Assembly (NCBI GenBank): GCA_964500965.1
Contig: CAZCQZ010000042.1
Location: 1-14,517 of the forward strand
DNA length: 14,517 nt
Direction of reading: 5' to 3'
Source: JAISGQ01 sp964500965
GTDB taxonomy: Bacteria > Bacillota > Clostridia > Oscillospirales > Acutalibacteraceae
How positions within the stretch are numbered: position 1 is the stretch's first letter; each line of letters begins with the position of its first letter. Below the pieces are notes generated by a model that was given only the letters and a program-made list of their open reading frames with translations, was not told the DNA's origin and searched no databases. A program made the position numbers and the translations under genes. Shown here piece after piece: positions 14,313-14,517 of the stretch.

Positions 14313-14517
14313 ATGTTTCACAAAGTTAAAAGTGTATCTTCTCTTGCTGATTTCAAGCTGAGTGTTCAATTCAGTGAGGGCGTGACCAAACTATACGATA
14401 TGAACCCTCTATTCGAGAAGATTCCCGCATTTCTCTATCTAAAAGAAAATCCGGAAGAATTCACCTGCGTTACCGTCGATGTTGGTGGTTATGGCATTAT
14501 TTGGGGCGATGAACTGG
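14313..14517 (+). CDS. DUF2442 family protein, cut by the window edge
   Basis: The gene starts at ATG 14313, with AAGGAGG ending 6 nt upstream, and is open to the window end (68 codons seen). The reading MFHKVKSVSSLADFKLSVQF, EGVTKLYDMNPL, then FTCVTVDVGGYGIIWGDEL matches the DUF2442 pattern: VxxV, a short strand pair, an F-x-x-V core and an I-x-W motif before an acidic Asp-x-Leu end. It is the usual partner of DUF4160 and shares its promoter. The C-terminus lies outside the window. Its role is unknown; a regulator or antitoxin-like partner is only a guess from pairing. Confidence 0.85.
   Translation, partial: MFHKVKSVSSLADFKLSVQFSEGVTKLYDMNPLFEKIPAFLYLKENPEEFTCVTVDVGGYGIIWGDEL

Overview
The window looks like the chromosome of an endospore-forming, moderately low-GC Firmicute, most likely a gut clostridium of the Ruminococcaceae/Oscillospiraceae type. 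A CotJC-like (manganese-catalase fold) spore-coat gene and a SpoIVB-type S55 peptidase point to sporulation. A type II-A CRISPR locus, an FHA-ABC transporter and DUF4160/DUF2442 genes fit that lineage. [Eubacterium] siraeum or a Ruminococcus relative is possible, but the species cannot be fixed from sequence alone.

Layout, left to right. (1) 100-606 (+): a CotJC-like gene that has lost the family N-terminus, followed by a bidirectional hairpin terminator. (2) 808-3221: a CRISPR array of 37 identical 36-nt repeats and 36 spacers. It is transcribed leftward, with the leader and its promoter at 3222-3320. (3) 3322-9258 (-): the complete operon cas9-cas1-cas2-csn2, in which every junction is a 4-base ATGA overlap. 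(4) 9260-9409 (+): a tracrRNA read divergently from cas9. Its anti-repeat, bulge and 3' hairpins match the SpCas9 tracrRNA layout, and it ends in a terminator. A second terminator follows at once. (5) 9501-11858 (-): a two-FHA-domain ABCG-like ABC transporter. (6) 11945-12427 (+): a small DUF2007-like protein with an acidic linker and a C-terminal membrane helix, read divergently from the transporter. (7) 12752-13957 (+): a SpoIVB-like peptidase. (8) 14047-window end (+): a DUF4160-DUF2442 pair behind a near-perfect sigma-A promoter with a palindrome between its boxes.

How it works together. Cas1, Cas2 and Csn2 (with Cas9) add spacers next to the leader end, which carries the known II-A leader motif ATTTGAG. 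The leader promoter makes pre-crRNA, which pairs with the tracrRNA and loads Cas9. All RuvC and HNH catalytic residues are present, so the system appears intact and recently active.

The most interesting part is the 60-bp junction between cas9 and the tracrRNA. The tracrRNA promoter (TTGACA-17-TATTAT) lies on the cas9 ribosome-binding site, and its -10 box overlaps an extended -10 pointing the other way. The predicted transcript starts with a copy of crRNA repeat bases that folds back on the anti-repeat. This suggests built-in control of cas9/tracrRNA balance. A second strong signal is two pairs of spacers that match homologous codons with mostly synonymous differences, a record of repeated capture from related invaders.
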